NCBI GenBank assembly: GCA_963731585.1
Contig: CAVSWC010000005.1
Location: forward strand, 173,369-237,368
Source: CANKHA01 sp963731585
Lineage (GTDB): Bacteria > Pseudomonadota > Alphaproteobacteria > Rhizobiales > Xanthobacteraceae
Length of the DNA stretch: 64,000 nt
Direction: 5' to 3'
The notes under the pieces are model-generated. The model was not told the DNA's origin. It saw nothing but the letters and a program-made list of their open reading frames with translations, and did no database searches. This document shows positions 62,299 to 64,000 of the stretch, piece after piece. A program made the position numbers and the translations under genes. Position 1 is the stretch's first letter; each line of letters opens with the position of its first letter.

Positions 62299-63230
62299 AT
62301 GGTGAAAGTCGAGACGGCTTGGTCATGCGACGCTGCAGACCGCAGGATTTCGACGCGATGACCGACTATTACGGCCGCGTGCTCGGCCTGAGCGTGGTCG
62401 AGCACGAGCAAGGACCGCGTTTTCCTCGCCAGCAAAGTCGGCCTTGAAGCGATCGAGCTGGTGAAAGGCAAGCCCGGCTGGCTTAGCGGGCTTTCGTTCC
62501 AGGTCGATCCCGGCATGGACCTCAACGAGGTGGTCAAGGACCTTGCAGAAGGAAGGCGATCAAGTGCGAGCGGCGCAAGGGCATCTCACCCGGCGTGGCG
62601 GAGGCGGTGACCTTCACCGATCCGAAGGGCACGCAGGTCGATCTCTATTCGGAATACAAATATCCGAAGGAGGATCTGAGCCCGAGCGCCTTCAATATTC
62701 TCAAGCTCGGCCATGTCGCCTATCGCGTGCTCGACGTCCAGAAGGTCGTGAAGTTCTACAATGAGGTGCTCGGCTTCCGCACGTCGGATTCACGCGGCGA
62801 CTATTTCTATTTCCTGCGCTGCAATACCGACCATCACACGCTGAACTTCATCGTCGACGAGAAGCCGCAGCTGCATCACATCGCCTTCGAGGTGCTGGAA
62901 TGGGCGGAGATCCGCAAGGCAACCGACTTCCTCGCGCTCAACAAGATACATCTGGTCTGGGGCCCCGGCCGGCATGTGATCGGGCACAATGTCGCAACCT
63001 ACCACCGCAATAGCGACTTGGTTCGCGTTGAAATATTTACTGAAATGGACCAGATGAAGGACGAGGCTCTGGGTTATTTCGATCCGCGTCCATGGCACCA
63101 GGAACGCCCGCTCTATCCCAAGATGCACGGCCCAGAGACGTTGCGGAATTACTGGGGTTACGGTTCGGAGCGCGTGATCAAGGGCTACCAGACCAACGAG
63201 ATCCCGGTTTACGGGGCTATCGAGTCTTAA
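62299..63230 (+). CDS. Two-domain VOC/extradiol-type dioxygenase, several frame breaks
   Basis: The likely start is ATG 62299 (MVKVE). The N-terminal VOC domain (DFDAMTDYYGRVLGLSVVEH, DRVFLASKVGLEAIELVKG, FQVDPGMDLNEVVKDL) is broken by at least four small indels between about 62312 and 62560. The C-terminal domain from 62595 is intact: LGHVAYRVLDVQKVVKFYN, QLHHIAFEVL and LVRVEIFTEM carry His, His and Glu positions expected for the iron site of type I extradiol dioxygenases. The dense indels in one half suggest either poor sequence quality or a degrading gene. It lies between FAH and the binding-protein gene on the same strand. Confidence 0.7.
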
Positions 63231-63257
63231 CGAAACAACGACACTGGAGGAGGAAGC

Positions 63258-64000
63258 ATGTTGCGATTGAAAGCGATGGTATTGGCGGCCGGCTTGGCCG
63301 TCGGTTTGGCGGCGCCGGCGTCGGCGCAGACCGAAGTGAAGATGATCAGCTTCGGCGGCGGCACCAACGTGCCGAGCTGGGTGGCGCTCGACAAGGGCTT
63401 CTTCCTGAAAGAGGGCCTGAAGGTCACGCAGGACGTTACGCCCGGCTCGAAGGAGCAGATGATCGACCTGATGGCGGGCAAGTATCAGTTTGCCTCCACC
63501 GCCTTCGACAACATCGTCGCCTATACCGAAGGCGAGGGCACGACCAAGTTTCCCGACTACGACGTGGTCGCGATCATGGGCGTGCATTCCGGCATGAACA
63601 GCGTGGTGGTGCGGCCCGAGATCAAGACCTATGCCGATCTGAAGGGCAAGGTGGTGGCGGTCGACTCGCCGACCTCCGGCTATGCCACGGTGTTCTACCA
63701 GATCGTCAAGGAGAAGTCGGGGCTGGAGAAGGACAAGGACTACACGACCAACTCGGTCGGCGGCACCGGCGCGCGCGTCAAGTCGCTTGAAGGACGGCAC
63801 CGGCCATGCGGCGATGATCTCTTCGCCCAACGACATGCAGCTCAAGGATGAGGGCTTCACCATCCTGGGCGACGCGGCGACCGAGATCGGCGACTTCCAG
63901 GGCAGCGCCTACGCGGTGCGCAAGAGCTACGCCAAGAGCAACCCGAAGGAAGTCGAAGCCTTCACCCGCGCCATCGTGGCGGCGACCGACTACGTCTTCT
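63258..64000 (+). CDS. NMT1/SsuA-type ABC solute-binding protein, partial
   Basis: The gene is cut by the window end. A signal peptide (MLRLKAMVLAAGLAVGLAAP, cleavage near ASAQ) precedes an NMT1/THI5-type domain: ISFGGGTNVPSWVALDKGFF, KEQMIDLMAGKYQFA, and DLKGKVVAVDSPTSGYA. A one-base slip in CTTGAAGG at about 63787 breaks the frame; dropping a T gives KDGTGHAAMISSPNDMQL, which runs on to the end. The ribosome site GGAGGAGG lies 7-9 bp before ATG 63258. It probably delivers an aromatic or sulfonate-like substrate to an ABC importer encoded beyond the window. Confidence 0.82.

Overview
The window is high-GC chromosomal DNA from an alphaproteobacterium, most likely Hyphomicrobiales (Rhizobiales), close to Bradyrhizobiaceae/Xanthobacteraceae-type genomes. 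Evidence: the order coxB-coxA-ctaB-coxF-ctaG-coxC-DUF983-surf1, followed by thrC and an M16 peptidase; a stand-alone F0 operon atpI-B-E-F'-F; a C4-pathway 5-aminolevulinate synthase; a class I lysyl-tRNA synthetase; a ligase-associated DNA damage response gene set; and several intergenic palindromic repeats of the kind common in that order. At least nine genes carry isolated +1/-1 frameshifts that keep both reading frames well conserved. This looks more like residual indel errors in a draft assembly than wholesale gene decay.

Layout. 1-2.9 kb: a compact sulfide/persulfide-response operon (SoxS-like thioredoxin, BigR/SqrR-type ArsR repressor, YeeE/YedE sulfur transporter, persulfide dioxygenase), ending at a degenerate 3' fragment of tRNA-Gly, a possible island boundary. 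3-9.7 kb: two orphan solute-binding proteins, a secreted ClpP-like protein, a 53-aa membrane protein with a SCO copper chaperone, class I LysRS, and a TauE/SafE permease. 9.7-18.4 kb: an S24-type repressor-like protein, then the ligase-associated DNA repair module (ATP-dependent ligase, MBL exonuclease, DEXH helicase, PdeM nuclease) with a TPR-methyltransferase in the middle. GC-rich palindromic repeats have entered all four module genes. 18.4-24.4 kb: a beta-helix protein, a TIGR02186-TauE pair, and a PodJ-like Sel1/coiled-coil polarity protein.

24.8-31 kb: a fatty-acid beta-oxidation set (acyl-CoA dehydrogenase, thiolase, hydratase/3-hydroxyacyl-CoA dehydrogenase, thioesterase) and an MFS transporter. 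32-38.8 kb: glutamate-cysteine ligase, a membrane glycosyltransferase, a Tat-exported protein of unknown function, TldD and an IalB-family protein. 39-45.6 kb: the aa3 cytochrome oxidase and its assembly factors. 45.7-49.9 kb: threonine synthase, an M16 processing peptidase, a RimJ-like acetyltransferase and a lipoprotein. 49.9-52.3 kb: the ATP synthase F0 operon. 52.5-64 kb: a small secreted protein, a YjbQ protein, a NarL-type response regulator facing a transporter-fused hybrid histidine kinase, an AbrB-family membrane protein, 5-aminolevulinate synthase, an FMN reductase, and a probable catabolic cluster (FAH hydrolase, extradiol-type dioxygenase, NMT1-like binding protein) that runs off the end.

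Much of the window serves respiration and its cofactors: oxidase subunits, heme A/copper assembly, heme synthesis, ATP synthase and beta-oxidation feeding electrons. The clearest unusual feature is the repeat invasion of the DNA repair module; the second is the tRNA scar beside the sulfide operon.
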